A stretch of 64,000 nt of DNA, from contig JAKLKA010000027.1 of the NCBI GenBank assembly GCA_023150915.1, positions 1 through 64,000 on the forward strand. Reading direction: 5' to 3'. The stretch is from Polyangiaceae bacterium (lineage in GTDB: Bacteria > Myxococcota_A > Polyangia > Polyangiales > Polyangiaceae). Position numbers and translations under genes: made by a program. Below, one piece after another: positions 42,535-51,766 of this stretch (position 1 is the first letter of the stretch; the number at the start of each line of letters is the position of its first letter). The notes beneath the pieces are model-generated. The model had not been told where the DNA came from. It made no database searches and saw nothing but the letters and a program-made list of their open reading frames with translations.

Positions 42535-43296
42535 TCAGGCGCGCGGTGCGGGGCCGGGCCGCTCTTCCAGCCAGCGGCGGTAGGCCTTGGGGGGAAAGAA
42601 CGCCAGGCTGAGGGCCACGGCCGAAACGGTGGCCAGCAGCGACACCGTGCTCAGCGCCCAGACGTGTGCCCTGAGACCCGTGCCGTAGACCAGGCGATGC
42701 GCGACGCTGACTGCGAAGCCCAGCGCGGGGCAACCGATGGCGACGCCCCAGAGCAACACCCGGTTGACCACCAGCGGCTCGGCCAGGCCGATGCGCTGGC
42801 GCAGGCGCAACTTGGAATGGAGCTGGAAGCACTCGATGGCCATCCAGGTGGGCGCCGCGCCACGGGCGGCGAGCCCGAAGGGCACCCAGGGCCCCGAGAT
42901 GGGGATCATGTCGGAGTAACGAAGCAGCTCGCCCGAGACGACCTCGCCGGCGAGCGCCACGGCAATCAGCGCCGTCAGCGAGCCTGCCAGGCCGCCGGCC
43001 CAGGCCTCGCGCGGGCGGAACACTCGCCACGAGAAGGCGACCAGCGCCACATGGCCGATGCACTCGATGGAGAGACCGATGAGCGTGAACGACGCGCGCA
43101 GCTCCGGCGTGCCTTCGACCAGGATCTTGCCGGCGGTGCCCACGGCGTAGGCGATGAAACCCACGCACAGCGTGGCCACGGCCAAGAGCAGCTCGGGCAG
43201 CTTACGCGTTCGCCACCACAGGGCCAGCACCCGCGAGCCGACCACCAGCGAGGCGACCATGGAGAGCAGCAGCCCGGCGACGCTGATCGCGATCAT
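42535..43296 (-). CDS. Seven-TM-like membrane protein
   Basis: This 253-residue protein starts at ATG 43296 (overlap ATGA with the preceding gene). Hydrophobic segments at about 3-24, 33-54, 65-88, 95-120, 130-145, 170-190 and 205-228 give about seven helices, with a charged C-terminus (PPKAYRRWLEERPG). No transporter or enzyme motif is seen. Its stop is next to the stop of the convergent ligase B gene. It may sense, transport or anchor. Confidence 0.7.
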   Translation of the reverse strand: MIAISVAGLLLSMVASLVVGSRVLALWWRTRKLPELLLAVATLCVGFIAYAVGTAGKILVEGTPELRASFTLIGLSIECIGHVALVAFSWRVFRPREAWAGGLAGSLTALIAVALAGEVVSGELLRYSDMIPISGPWVPFGLAARGAAPTWMAIECFQLHSKLRLRQRIGLAEPLVVNRVLLWGVAIGCPALGFAVSVAHRLVYGTGLRAHVWALSTVSLLATVSAVALSLAFFPPKAYRRWLEERPGPAPRA

Positions 43297-43628
43297 GACC
43301 GGCCCCTGCGCGTGCCGTCGGACTCGAGCCGCGCGAACAGATCGTAGGCCGTGTCTTCGTGAGGCTCTGCGCGGTTCGCGCCGATCTGCGCGAGCTCGCC
43401 CATCAGCGCTTGGCACAGCTCGGCGGCGCTCTCGACCTTGCGCTTGGACAGCGCAGCCCCGAGCAAGCGCTCGATCACCACCAACATCTGACGTGGCGTG
43501 ACGCTGCTCGGATCCAGTCCGACGTCGCGCAGCACCAGGCGCACGGTGCCGCGGGCCTCGAGCTTGGACATGTGGGTGCGCGCCTCGAGCTCGGCACACA
43601 CCCATTCGAACGTGGAAGAACCCGTCAC
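43293..43628 (-). CDS. Small conserved-looking protein of unknown function
   Basis: The 111-residue protein (MTGSSTFEWVCAELEART...) is predicted mostly helical, with WVCAELEARTHMSKLEARGTVR at the N-terminus and an acidic C-terminal tail. No Cys clusters or TM. It overlaps the seven-TM gene by ATGA, so the two are co-expressed and may interact. Short proteins opening this way occur in other myxobacteria, from memory, often near membrane proteins. Confidence 0.65.
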   Translation of the reverse strand: MTGSSTFEWVCAELEARTHMSKLEARGTVRLVLRDVGLDPSSVTPRQMLVVIERLLGAALSKRKVESAAELCQALMGELAQIGANRAEPHEDTAYDLFARLESDGTRRGRS

Positions 43629-43656
43629 TGCCTGGATCCGCGCAGCGTAGCTCGAC

Positions 43657-45327
43657 TCAGCCCCGGGGCGCGACGGGGGAGACGGCCTGGTCCGCTGAAA
43701 TTCGCAGCCCGGCGACGCCGCGCCCGGCCGAGAGCTCGAGCAGCAGCACCGCGGCCGAGTGCCGCGAGACCAAGCTCATGGCGGTGACGCTGCCGGCCAG
43801 CACCCGGCGACCGTTCGACACACCATCGTCGAACACCAGCAGGTCGGGGGCGCCTTGCAGCGCGGCGGGCTGGGCCAGGCGTGCCCGGATGCCGCGCGTG
43901 GCGGAACGCCACACCACCAGCAGCTTGCCGTCGAGACCGGCGGCGACCACGTCGCCGGCACGGGTACCGGTGGGGCGAACCGCGTCGGGAGCGGAGCCGA
44001 GCAGGGCGTCCAGATCCACCTCGAAGGTCTCGCAACCGGCCTTCGAGCACCGCGCATGCTGCACCACGAACCCCGTGACGTCGGTGGCGGTGCGCTTGCG
44101 GGCCGTGGTCACCACGCGTGTGAGCGTGACGTCGGCGCTGCCGCACGAGAGCATGCGCGGGCCACCCCTGGCGTCGGCGCGCAGCTTCGCGCGCTTCATC
44201 TCCGACGCGGCGCCGTCGGTGAAGAACAGCACGCGCGCTTCCGCCCCCCGCGAGAGCACCACGGCCAGCCCGTCTTGGGTGCGGCACGCCTCGATGGTGT
44301 CGGGCACGACCTCGACCACCCCGTGATCGACCGGCTTGCCGAGCCCCAGGGGCTCGCGGGTGAGGCTGGCCGACAAGAGATGATCCCAGTCGTCGTCGTG
44401 CCCGCGCGCGACCCACAGCATGCGATCGGACAGCAGCGCCAGCCGCTTGAACGACAGATCGAGCTCCACCGGCGCGCCATGCTGGGTGCCGGCCCAGGCC
44501 GAGAGGCGCCAACCTCCGGTGGGCTGGTCCGACGGCTCGAGCGTCACGAAGCGGTCTTCGCCAAAGGTGTGGGCGTACACCGCGCGATCGGGGTTCTTGG
44601 CGTCGAACAGCGTGCCGGTATCGGCGCGGAAGAAGCGCTGCACGCGGTTGTCGGCGTGCAGGTGATCGCTGACCCAGATCGACCCGCCGGGATCCCCGGG
44701 TGGCCAGAGCACCAGACTCTGCGCCCCGACGGGCGCGTGCTTGGCAAGGGACGTGCACCGCGCGCCGTCGAGCGCTTCGGAGAACGAGCAGAGGTCGCTC
44801 TGGCCGACGATCAGGTGGAGCGCCGCGCCGGGCACCGGGTCGCTGGTGGTGCCGGCCAGGGTGCCCTTGTCGACCAAACGCGGCATGCGGTCGTCTGCAG
44901 CGCTGGCGGGCGCCGGCGCCGCCGGGGCGTCCGGCGCCGGCTCGACCCCCGGGGTCAAACCGGGGATGGCCAGCGACTCGGGCTCGCGCTCGAAGCGCTC
45001 GAGGGTGAAGCCCGTGCCCCACCGTGCGCGCACGTCGGCCGCGTCGGCCTTCTGCCCCGCGCGGTCGAGGGCGTCGGCCAGCCCCGTGGCGAGCTTGTCG
45101 CACCTGAGCGGCCAGTCTGCCGGCGGCCCCCCGAGCGCGATGCGATGCAGTCGCTCTTCGGCGGTCTCGCCCGCCGAAAGCGGTGCGCCCAGCAGACAGT
45201 GCGCCAGAGACGAGGCCGCGACCTGAGCCGCCCGCGCCGCGCGCTTCTGCAAGAACAACCAGGTGCCCACGCCCAGGGCGACGACCAGCGCCGCCAAGAC
45301 CCCCACGCCGATCAGACGCCGCGACAT
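43657..45327 (-). CDS. Membrane-anchored periplasmic protein of unknown function
   Basis: This 556-residue protein has one N-terminal TM (LIGVGVLAALVVALGVGTW, about 5-24) with a short cytoplasmic tail, then a helical segment of about 100 residues with paired Cys (HCLL, RCDK), a Pro/Ala linker, and a beta-rich C-terminal domain (about 170-540) that reads like a propeller (repeated strands, LWPPGDPGGSIWVSDHL, LLVVWRSATRG). No catalytic motif is recognised. It follows the lipoprotein gene at 45353 with a 25-bp gap. Confidence 0.65.
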   Translation of the reverse strand: MSRRLIGVGVLAALVVALGVGTWLFLQKRAARAAQVAASSLAHCLLGAPLSAGETAEERLHRIALGGPPADWPLRCDKLATGLADALDRAGQKADAADVRARWGTGFTLERFEREPESLAIPGLTPGVEPAPDAPAAPAPASAADDRMPRLVDKGTLAGTTSDPVPGAALHLIVGQSDLCSFSEALDGARCTSLAKHAPVGAQSLVLWPPGDPGGSIWVSDHLHADNRVQRFFRADTGTLFDAKNPDRAVYAHTFGEDRFVTLEPSDQPTGGWRLSAWAGTQHGAPVELDLSFKRLALLSDRMLWVARGHDDDWDHLLSASLTREPLGLGKPVDHGVVEVVPDTIEACRTQDGLAVVLSRGAEARVLFFTDGAASEMKRAKLRADARGGPRMLSCGSADVTLTRVVTTARKRTATDVTGFVVQHARCSKAGCETFEVDLDALLGSAPDAVRPTGTRAGDVVAAGLDGKLLVVWRSATRGIRARLAQPAALQGAPDLLVFDDGVSNGRRVLAGSVTAMSLVSRHSAAVLLLELSAGRGVAGLRISADQAVSPVAPRG

Positions 45328-45352
45328 GGTGGCAGCATACCGCGCGGTGGGC

Positions 45353-46477
45353 TCACGGTGGAGCCGCGCACTCTTTCCACTCGTCTTCCGGGATCAGCAG
45401 GCGGGCCTTGTCGTCGAGCAACAGCCAGCGCACCAGCGGCAGCGCGATGCGCTGATAGCGCGGCTCGGTGCGCCGGCCACGGGCCGGCGGCTCGCCGCCG
45501 TCGGTGGCGGGTGCACCCTCTTCGACCAGAAGAAACGACGCGCCCTTCTTCACCGTGCCAACCAGCGCGCGCTCGCTGCCCACCTCGATCAGCAAGCTGA
45601 GGTCACGCGCACAGGTGCGACCGCGGTGGGACGACGAGTAGCGTCGCCCGAGGCGCCCCAGGCCCATCCCATGGCCGATGCCCAAGGGCGGCACGTGCAG
45701 GTCGACGCTTGGAACCCAGCCGAACACGAAGTACCCGTCGCCGTCGTAGAGGATCTTCGAGTCGGCGCCATGCACCTCGACGATCTCGACCCGGCCGCCG
45801 GCCTTGAGTCGCGCCACCGGCGCGCCGCCCCGCTCGAGAGCCAGGCCGACGCCGTCGCGAGCCACGCGCTTCTCCGGCAGGTTGGTGCGCTGGGTGATCA
45901 GGTCGCGCGCCGTGAACTGGCTGGTGTTCAGCCCCAGCGCGTCGCAGCTCACGTCGGCATCCACCCGCGGCGGTTCGCTCAGCACCGCCGTGGCGTCCAC
46001 ACCCAGCCTGAGCCGGCCAGCTGCCCCGCCCAGCCACTGGAACGAGACGTTCGGCTTGGTCACCAGATAGCCACCGAGCGTGATGCGGGTCCGCGGGAAC
46101 ACCCGGGCGTCGCCCGGGTCGATGCGGGCGCGCACGATCACCATGGCGTCTTCGAGCACCGCCGTGGGCGCCCGCGGTTGGCCCGCCGGCATCACCAGCG
46201 TGGTGGGCGCGGACACCGCCTGGCCGAACGACGCCCCCCCCTCGGTGAGGCGCAGCGCGCCGACCGACCACGCCTTTTCGGCGATGCGACACGCGGCGTT
46301 CGCCGGCTCGCGCACCTCGGGCACCACCGGCGCCGCGACGGCGGGGCTGGGGTCGGGGTCGGCGCTGGCGTTGGGCCCAGGGATCTCGATCTTGGTGGGC
46401 GCCGGCGGGGGCGGCGGCCCCGCCGCAGGGCGCGAGCACGACGCGAGCACCAGCGACACCCACCCCCGACGCAACAT
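45353..46477 (-). CDS. Lipoprotein of unknown function
   Basis: The protein has 374 residues with an N-terminal signal and lipobox (SLVLASCSR), a Pro-rich linker, then a beta-rich periplasmic region. KAGGRVEIVEVHGADSKILY and GYFVFGWVPSVDL look like an SH3-like (SH3b) module, the latter a pattern common in cell-wall-binding domains. The last 60 residues are Arg-rich and basic. It lies directly after the AstE-like gene (5-bp gap), so the product may be functionally linked to it. Confidence 0.65.
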   Translation of the reverse strand: MLRRGWVSLVLASCSRPAAGPPPPPAPTKIEIPGPNASADPDPSPAVAAPVVPEVREPANAACRIAEKAWSVGALRLTEGGASFGQAVSAPTTLVMPAGQPRAPTAVLEDAMVIVRARIDPGDARVFPRTRITLGGYLVTKPNVSFQWLGGAAGRLRLGVDATAVLSEPPRVDADVSCDALGLNTSQFTARDLITQRTNLPEKRVARDGVGLALERGGAPVARLKAGGRVEIVEVHGADSKILYDGDGYFVFGWVPSVDLHVPPLGIGHGMGLGRLGRRYSSSHRGRTCARDLSLLIEVGSERALVGTVKKGASFLLVEEGAPATDGGEPPARGRRTEPRYQRIALPLVRWLLLDDKARLLIPEDEWKECAAPP

Positions 46478-46482
46478 GGCCT

Positions 46483-47403
46483 TCAGTCCAGCGCGCGGCC
46501 CACGAAGAACCCGTCGGCGCCTTGCGCCTGGTACAGCGGCAAGAGCACCAGGCAGTCGTTCGAGGCGCGGATCTCACCGCTGCGGTCGCGTGCGATGAGC
46601 GTGCCTGCCGGCGTGGGGTGAATGGTCGAGAAGCCGGGCGCCATCTCGAAGTCGTGATCCGGCGCGATGGCGTGACGCGACAAGACCTCGATCAGCTTGG
46701 GCAGGCTGCCCCGCGCGTGCTCGAGCACCAGGCTCTGCGCGTCGTAGTCGGGCAAGGCGTGCTTCTGGAACACGCCGCTCGCCACCAGCGCCACCGTCAC
46801 CGCCGCCACCAGGTGGTCGCGCGCCTTGGCGCTGTCGTGCTGCCCGCCCTCGACGGCGAAGGTGACGCAGCCGCGCCGGCCCAGATAGCTGGTGAGCACG
46901 CCGGGCAGCTGGGTCTCGAGCCCCACCATGCAGGGCAGCGCGAAGTGCGCCGCGAACGCGCGGTGCTCGGGTGTGGGGCCGACCACTCCGAAGGGTGTGC
47001 CCTCGGACGACGTGGTGTGCAGATCGAGGACGAACACCGGCCCCCGCGCCCGGGCCATGATGGTCTCGATGGCGTCAGCCAGCTCCACGGTCTCGTGCAG
47101 CTCGGCCTCGGCCGGATCGTCGGTGGCGGCGGCCACGGCCTGTCGGGCTTCGGCCACGCGCTCTTCCGTCCACTGGCGGTTCAGATCGCGATCCAGATAG
47201 CGCCGGCGTGCCACCAACGCTCGCAGGTTCCCCGCCAGCGCGACCACTTCACCCACGTGCGGCGTCTTGTCGTGACGCAGCCGCGACAGCACGATGCGCG
47301 CGGCTTCCATCCCCGCCGGCTCGTTGCCGTGCAGACCGCCCACGATGATCAACGTGGGCCCCGGCGTGCTCGAAGCCAGGCGGTTGATCTGGCGCGGGGT
47401 CAA
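46483..47403 (-). CDS. Succinylglutamate desuccinylase/aspartoacylase-like zinc hydrolase
   Basis: This protein of about 306 residues starts at TTG 47403, overlapping the GCS2 stop as TTGA. Zinc ligands are IVGGLHGNEPAG (His, Glu) and VFVLDLHTTSSEG (His). The substrate-binding LDRDLNRQW (Arg, Asn) matches AstE/ACY family members. ATFAVEGGQHD is the region of the catalytic Glu. The family removes acyl or amino-acid groups from N-acylated amino acids and peptides. Being coupled to a glutamate-cysteine-ligase homologue suggests it trims or recycles the product. Confidence 0.88.
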   Translation of the reverse strand: MTPRQINRLASSTPGPTLIIVGGLHGNEPAGMEAARIVLSRLRHDKTPHVGEVVALAGNLRALVARRRYLDRDLNRQWTEERVAEARQAVAAATDDPAEAELHETVELADAIETIMARARGPVFVLDLHTTSSEGTPFGVVGPTPEHRAFAAHFALPCMVGLETQLPGVLTSYLGRRGCVTFAVEGGQHDSAKARDHLVAAVTVALVASGVFQKHALPDYDAQSLVLEHARGSLPKLIEVLSRHAIAPDHDFEMAPGFSTIHPTPAGTLIARDRSGEIRASNDCLVLLPLYQAQGADGFFVGRALD

Positions 47404-49397
47404 AGGTCGTCCTCTTGGCTCGGGCCGAGCAGGCTGCCGGCGTCCACGAAGCTCTTCAGCTCGGGCTCGCGCACCGGGCCCAGGCCCAGCTTCTGCTCGA
47501 TCAGCTTGTGGGCAATGGGCAAGAAGTCTTCGGTCGAGACCACGCCCACCAGCCGCTCGTTCTGCACCACCGGCAGGCACCCGACGCGATAGCGCTGCAT
47601 CAGCTTCAGCGCCTCGAGCGTGTCGGTCTCGGGCGTCACGGTCTTCACGTCGCGCCGCATCACCTTCGACACCGGGGTGTCTTTGGTAGAGCCGCCGGCA
47701 GCCAGCAGGCGCAAGAGCGCGCGATAGCTCACCAGCCCGCGCAAGCGGTGGTCCTTGTCCTCGACCGGAATGTGCCGCAGGCGCTCCCAGTCCATCAAGA
47801 TGGTGACCATCTCGACCGGGTCGTCCTCGTGCACCGTGAACAGGTCGGTGGTCATGTACTGATCCACCTTCAAGTAGTTGTGGTGCGATGCCGCGGCCTC
47901 GTCCAAGCGAGCCCGCTCCCACTCGTGGACCGGCCGGCGGGTGAGCTGGCGCTTGACCGTGGCGGCCACCAGCGCGTTCGCCTTCTCGCCCGGTGTGCCC
48001 TTGTCTTTGAGCGCGTTCCACGACGAAAGCTGCCAGCGCGCGCCGGTGCGGGTGGTCTTCACGCGCTGATCGATCACCCCCAGGTAGCGCTTGATGTCCG
48101 CCTCTTTCACCTTCTGGCGGCGAAGGCCGGCCTCGGCCGCCGGCATCAGCTTGTCGAGGATCAGGTGCACCGCGGCGATGTCTTTCCCGCCCAGCCAGCT
48201 GAACGTGGCGCCGAGCCCCTCGCGGGCGGCGGTGTAGAAGTTCGCGCCGGCAATGTCGAACTCGATGCGCTTGTCGGCTTCGAGCCCCCGCGCGGCGAGC
48301 TCGGCCATCAGACCGAACCAGAATGCGCCGTTCGCCACCTCGTCCAGCACGCTGGGGCCCGCGGGCATGACGCGGTTCTCGATGCGCAGGTGGGCCTTTC
48401 CACCGGCCACCCCGAAGCAGGGGCGATTCCAGCGATAGATGGTGCCGTTGTGCAGGCGCAGCGCCTTCAGCTGGGGGATCTCGCCACGGTCGAGCACCGC
48501 CATGGGGTCTTCGTCCAGATCGGTGCCGACCAACGTGCGAAAGCGCGCGATGTCTTCCTGGAAGATCTCGGTGATCGACTGCTTCACCCAGCGCGTTCCA
48601 AAGCTGACGCGCGCCTCGCTCTCGCGCAGGTGCGAGGTGTGGCTGCGGGTGTCGACCGCCTGGCGGAAGAGCGCGATGCGCGTCTCGGCCCACAGCCGCC
48701 GCCCGAAGAAGAGCGGCGAGTTGGCGCTGATGGCCATCATCGGGCCGGCCAAGAGCTGCGCCACGTTGTAGAGCCGGGCAAACTCGTCCGCGTCGACTTG
48801 GAAGTGGACCTGAAAGCTCGAGTTGCACGCCTCGACCATCACCGAGTCGTGCTCGATGATCAGCTCGTCGAGCCCCTTGATCGAGATCTCGAACTTGCCG
48901 TCGCGCAGCTGGTGCATCACCTTGCTGAGCGCCATGTAGCGCGGGCTGGGCACCATGTTGTGCAGGCCCAGGTCGCTCTTGCGCATGGTGGGCAAGATGC
49001 CCATCAAGACCGGCTGCATGCCGAGCTCACCGGCGGCCGCGCGCGCCTTCTCCATCAGCTCGTCCAGCTGCTTTTCCATGCGCGACAGGCCGTCGCCCGA
49101 GAGCGGCTGCGGGTCGCAGTTGGCCTCGAGCTGGAACATGCCGAGCTCGGTGGTGAAGTGGTCGTCGTTCAGGCGCTTCAGGATCTCGACGGCGCCGCCG
49201 GCCGGCGCCCACGCCTGATCGATCAAGAACATCTCTTGCTCGGCGCCGATGCGGCGCACGCCCTTCTCGAACAGCCCCTCTTTGAGCATGCGCTCGAGCG
49301 CGCGCAGATCGTTCAAGATCGCATGGGTGAACTCCCGGCGGCGCTGCGCGTCGCTCTCGGTGTCCACCGTCTTGTGTGCTCGGGTGTTGGTCGTCAT
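47400..49397 (-). CDS. GCS2-type glutamate-cysteine ligase homologue fused to CBS pair
   Basis: The protein has 665 residues from ATG 49397 (49439 is possible). Residues about 25-480 are a GCS2-family carboxylate-amine ligase: IGAEQEMFLID, LGMFQLEANCDPQ, MVEACNSSFQVHFQV and RIENRVMPAGPS carry the Glu/Asp metal and ATP residues. Residues about 510-650 form two CBS domains (VDQYMTTDLFTVHEDD and VSKVMRRDVKTVTPETD). CBS usually senses adenine nucleotides, so ligation may be energy-regulated. It may not be the cell's glutathione enzyme. Confidence 0.87.
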   Translation of the reverse strand: MTTNTRAHKTVDTESDAQRRREFTHAILNDLRALERMLKEGLFEKGVRRIGAEQEMFLIDQAWAPAGGAVEILKRLNDDHFTTELGMFQLEANCDPQPLSGDGLSRMEKQLDELMEKARAAAGELGMQPVLMGILPTMRKSDLGLHNMVPSPRYMALSKVMHQLRDGKFEISIKGLDELIIEHDSVMVEACNSSFQVHFQVDADEFARLYNVAQLLAGPMMAISANSPLFFGRRLWAETRIALFRQAVDTRSHTSHLRESEARVSFGTRWVKQSITEIFQEDIARFRTLVGTDLDEDPMAVLDRGEIPQLKALRLHNGTIYRWNRPCFGVAGGKAHLRIENRVMPAGPSVLDEVANGAFWFGLMAELAARGLEADKRIEFDIAGANFYTAAREGLGATFSWLGGKDIAAVHLILDKLMPAAEAGLRRQKVKEADIKRYLGVIDQRVKTTRTGARWQLSSWNALKDKGTPGEKANALVAATVKRQLTRRPVHEWERARLDEAAASHHNYLKVDQYMTTDLFTVHEDDPVEMVTILMDWERLRHIPVEDKDHRLRGLVSYRALLRLLAAGGSTKDTPVSKVMRRDVKTVTPETDTLEALKLMQRYRVGCLPVVQNERLVGVVSTEDFLPIAHKLIEQKLGLGPVREPELKSFVDAGSLLGPSQEDDL

Positions 49398-49419
49398 GCT
49401 CGGCCCCGCCTGGCTCCCG

Positions 49420-50157
49420 TCACTTCGTCCACTCTGCAAGATACTGTGGCAGCATCTTGCGCCAAGTCACCCAGTCGTGGTGCCAGTCTCGGCCCCACGG
49501 GTCCACCCGGTTGGGAATGCCCTTCCGCCCCAGCACGCCGGCCATGGCCCACGACTCGCCAATGTCTTCCGCCCGGCCCTCGCCAGTGGGCATCAAGATG
49601 AAGCGCGTCCGAAGCACGTCCAGGTGGCGCCCCGCCAGGCCGGGGACGAAGTGGATCGGCGACGAGACGTAGAACTCGTCGGTGAACTCGTCCAGCCGTG
49701 CGTCGTAGAACCTACGGATGTCGTAGGTCCCGCTCATGGCGATGGCCTTGGAAAACAGGTGCGGAAAGCGGCACACCATCGCCACCGAGTGCAGGGCCCC
49801 GATGGAAGAGCCCGCCGCCCAGACCTCGATCTCGGGGCTCTTGCAGTCGGTGCGGATGGCCGGAACCACCTCGGACTTCACGTAGTGGTGGAACTGGTTC
49901 TGCATCCACATCTGGTGGCGCGCCGAGCCGTGGCGCCCGAGCAGGGCCTGCCCCGCCACGCTGTCGCAGGAATAGACCTTGATCTTGCCAGCGTCGATCA
50001 GCGGGCGAAGCACGTCGATCATGTGAAAGCGCTCGATCTCTTCCGCGTCGCCGCCGGCGGTGGGGAAGAGCAGCACCGGCTGGCCGAAGGTGCCCCACCG
50101 GACCAGCGTGACCTCGCGCTGCACGCACGGCGAGCGCCAGCGTTCGACGGCCTTCAC
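49420..50157 (-). CDS. Alpha/beta-hydrolase (esterase family)
   Basis: The 245-residue protein starts at GTG 50157, overlapping the ligase stop as GTGA. The nucleophile elbow is AAGSSIGALHS near residue 105 (G-x-S-x-G in the form G-S-S-I-G). DWHHDWVTWRKMLPQYL near the C-terminus carries the catalytic His and fits esterase-D/S-formylglutathione-hydrolase-like families. It is translationally coupled to the ATP-grasp ligase, so it likely hydrolyses its ester- or amide-linked product or an activated precursor. Confidence 0.85.
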   Translation of the reverse strand: MKAVERWRSPCVQREVTLVRWGTFGQPVLLFPTAGGDAEEIERFHMIDVLRPLIDAGKIKVYSCDSVAGQALLGRHGSARHQMWMQNQFHHYVKSEVVPAIRTDCKSPEIEVWAAGSSIGALHSVAMVCRFPHLFSKAIAMSGTYDIRRFYDARLDEFTDEFYVSSPIHFVPGLAGRHLDVLRTRFILMPTGEGRAEDIGESWAMAGVLGRKGIPNRVDPWGRDWHHDWVTWRKMLPQYLAEWTK

Positions 50158-51404
50158 TTTGCCACCTGACTTTCGGCGCGCCACTTCTGCACGCGCTGCC
50201 AGAACAGCTCGGTGAACTGCTCCACTTCGTGAGCGGGGTAGAGCGCGGCGGTCTTCTTGCGGAAGGCCTCTTTCGCCACGGGCGTTCCGAAGAACTCCCA
50301 CGCCACCTGGTCCAGGTGCGGCAGGTGCTTCTCGCAGAACTCTTCGAAGCGCGCGGTCTCGAAGCGCTGTTCGGCGATCCGCGCGTAGGCCGCCAGCTTG
50401 TCCGGGTAAGGCATGTCGGCCTCGGCAGCGATGGCGTAGAACGGGGCCCAGTCCAGGTTCATGCGGAACGGCCGCCGGGTGACGGCGCAGAACACGCTCC
50501 AGCGGATCTTGGCCTTGACCAGCCAAGGGAAGTGATAGTGCAGCGACGTGACCTGCGAGTCGGGGCACGGGTTCGCGAAGTCGATGGGGTACCAGACGCC
50601 CTCTTTGCTCAGTGACTCGCACGAGTTGAAGTCCCACCCGAAGAAGGCGTTGATGGTCAGGGTGATGTCGCGCAGCGTCTTCTGATCTGCCGCGGACAGG
50701 AACTCTGCCTCGCGATCCATGGTGTAGCGATCGTGCAGGGGCACGCTGGGGTCGTACCGCACGATGTGGGTCTGGGGCCCAAGGCCGATGCAGCGCACGA
50801 AGCGGTCGAACGGCTCCACGGCCTTCTGCAGGTGCATCACCAGCTTGCCGCTCTCTTCATAACGGGCGCGCAGCGTGGCTTCGTCGGGAATGCGACTCAC
50901 CGACTTCCAACCGCCGCCGTCGTACGGCTTCATGAACATCGGGTAGCCCAGGGCCTGCCCCACCTTGCCCAGATCGAACAACTTGGCATAGCTCTGGAGC
51001 GTGGGCTTCAGATCCGGCAGCGGCTCGTAGCTCTTGGGGGGCACCATCCAAGTCTCGGGGATGGGCATGCCCAGGTGCATCATGGCGCAGTAGGTGGTCT
51101 GCTTCTCCATCGACTGCACGGCCCAGGGGTTGTTGAGCACGTACAGGCCGTCCATCACGATCGCCTTCTTGATCCACTCACGGCTGGTGTGAAACCAGTG
51201 CGTGAGCCGATCGAGCACCACGTCGTAGCGACAAGGCTGGCGCAGATCGTAGGGCTCGATGGTGACGCGATCGACTGCCACGCCGACCTGATCGCCTTGC
51301 CACTCGATGGCAAGGTCGAGCTGTTTCACGATCTCTTCGTAACAGATGGGCCAACAGATGTCGGCGCCGAGCGAGAGGCCGATGTTGCGGGTGACTTGGG
51401 CCAT
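50154..51404 (-). CDS. ATP-grasp family ligase (paralogue D, distinct lineage)
   Basis: This 416-residue protein starts MAQVTRNIGLSLGADICWP. The ATP-grasp core has EKQTTYCAMMHLGMP (Lys) and YPMFMKPYDGGGWKSV (Lys and Gly loop). VRCIGLGPQTHIVRYDP and WYPIDFANPCPDSQVTS follow, carrying the metal-binding Asn. It lacks the THMEWF motif of the other three. It is coupled to the esterase gene downstream. Upstream a 360-bp gap holds a decayed ATPase fragment. Confidence 0.85.
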   Translation of the reverse strand: MAQVTRNIGLSLGADICWPICYEEIVKQLDLAIEWQGDQVGVAVDRVTIEPYDLRQPCRYDVVLDRLTHWFHTSREWIKKAIVMDGLYVLNNPWAVQSMEKQTTYCAMMHLGMPIPETWMVPPKSYEPLPDLKPTLQSYAKLFDLGKVGQALGYPMFMKPYDGGGWKSVSRIPDEATLRARYEESGKLVMHLQKAVEPFDRFVRCIGLGPQTHIVRYDPSVPLHDRYTMDREAEFLSAADQKTLRDITLTINAFFGWDFNSCESLSKEGVWYPIDFANPCPDSQVTSLHYHFPWLVKAKIRWSVFCAVTRRPFRMNLDWAPFYAIAAEADMPYPDKLAAYARIAEQRFETARFEEFCEKHLPHLDQVAWEFFGTPVAKEAFRKKTAALYPAHEVEQFTELFWQRVQKWRAESQVAK

Positions 51405-51766
51405 GGGCGGGGGCTTCCCTATCCTTCATCTTCCCCCGGCGAAAGCCACAATTCCAAGGCCGCCCCGGCGCGCGGGTTTCGCGGGGTGGCGCGGCAGGGC
51501 CCGGCCGAGCCGACCGGTCCGGCGCCGCGGCACCGCCGGAGATGCGACCCATCGTGAGCGACGCGCACCGGGACCGCGACTACCCGGCGCTGGCGCGAGT
51601 GTCCGCGCTCAGGCAGCGGCGGATGTGAGGGCGCGGGCCCATGCCGGAGAACCCAGGGGGTCTTCCCGACCCCGCGGGGTCCGAGGAGGAAGAGCGACCC
51701 GTCCGGGGGCACCCGCCGCCGTGCGAGCACCGTCGGCGAATTGCCGGAAAACCGCCGACGGACCAA
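51405..51766 (-). pseudogene. Decayed fragment of DUF4143-type ATPase
   Basis: On the minus strand near 51650-51766 a frame reads VPPDGSLFLLGPRGVGKTPWV, almost the same as the Walker A region of the intact ATPase at 4233-5393 (ARSFLLLGPRGTGKTTWL). The frame then degrades, and pieces of the following region (CLSADTR) appear in another frame. There is no start or second half, so only a relic remains. It interrupts the otherwise continuous ligase cluster. Confidence 0.55.

Noticed and set aside
47400-49397. Assigning the gene as gshA for glutathione synthesis
   Set aside because: The GCS2 core fits, but the CBS fusion and the neighbouring ligases and hydrolases do not fit a plain glutathione pathway. 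No gshB-like gene of standard type was recognised, so no symbol was given.
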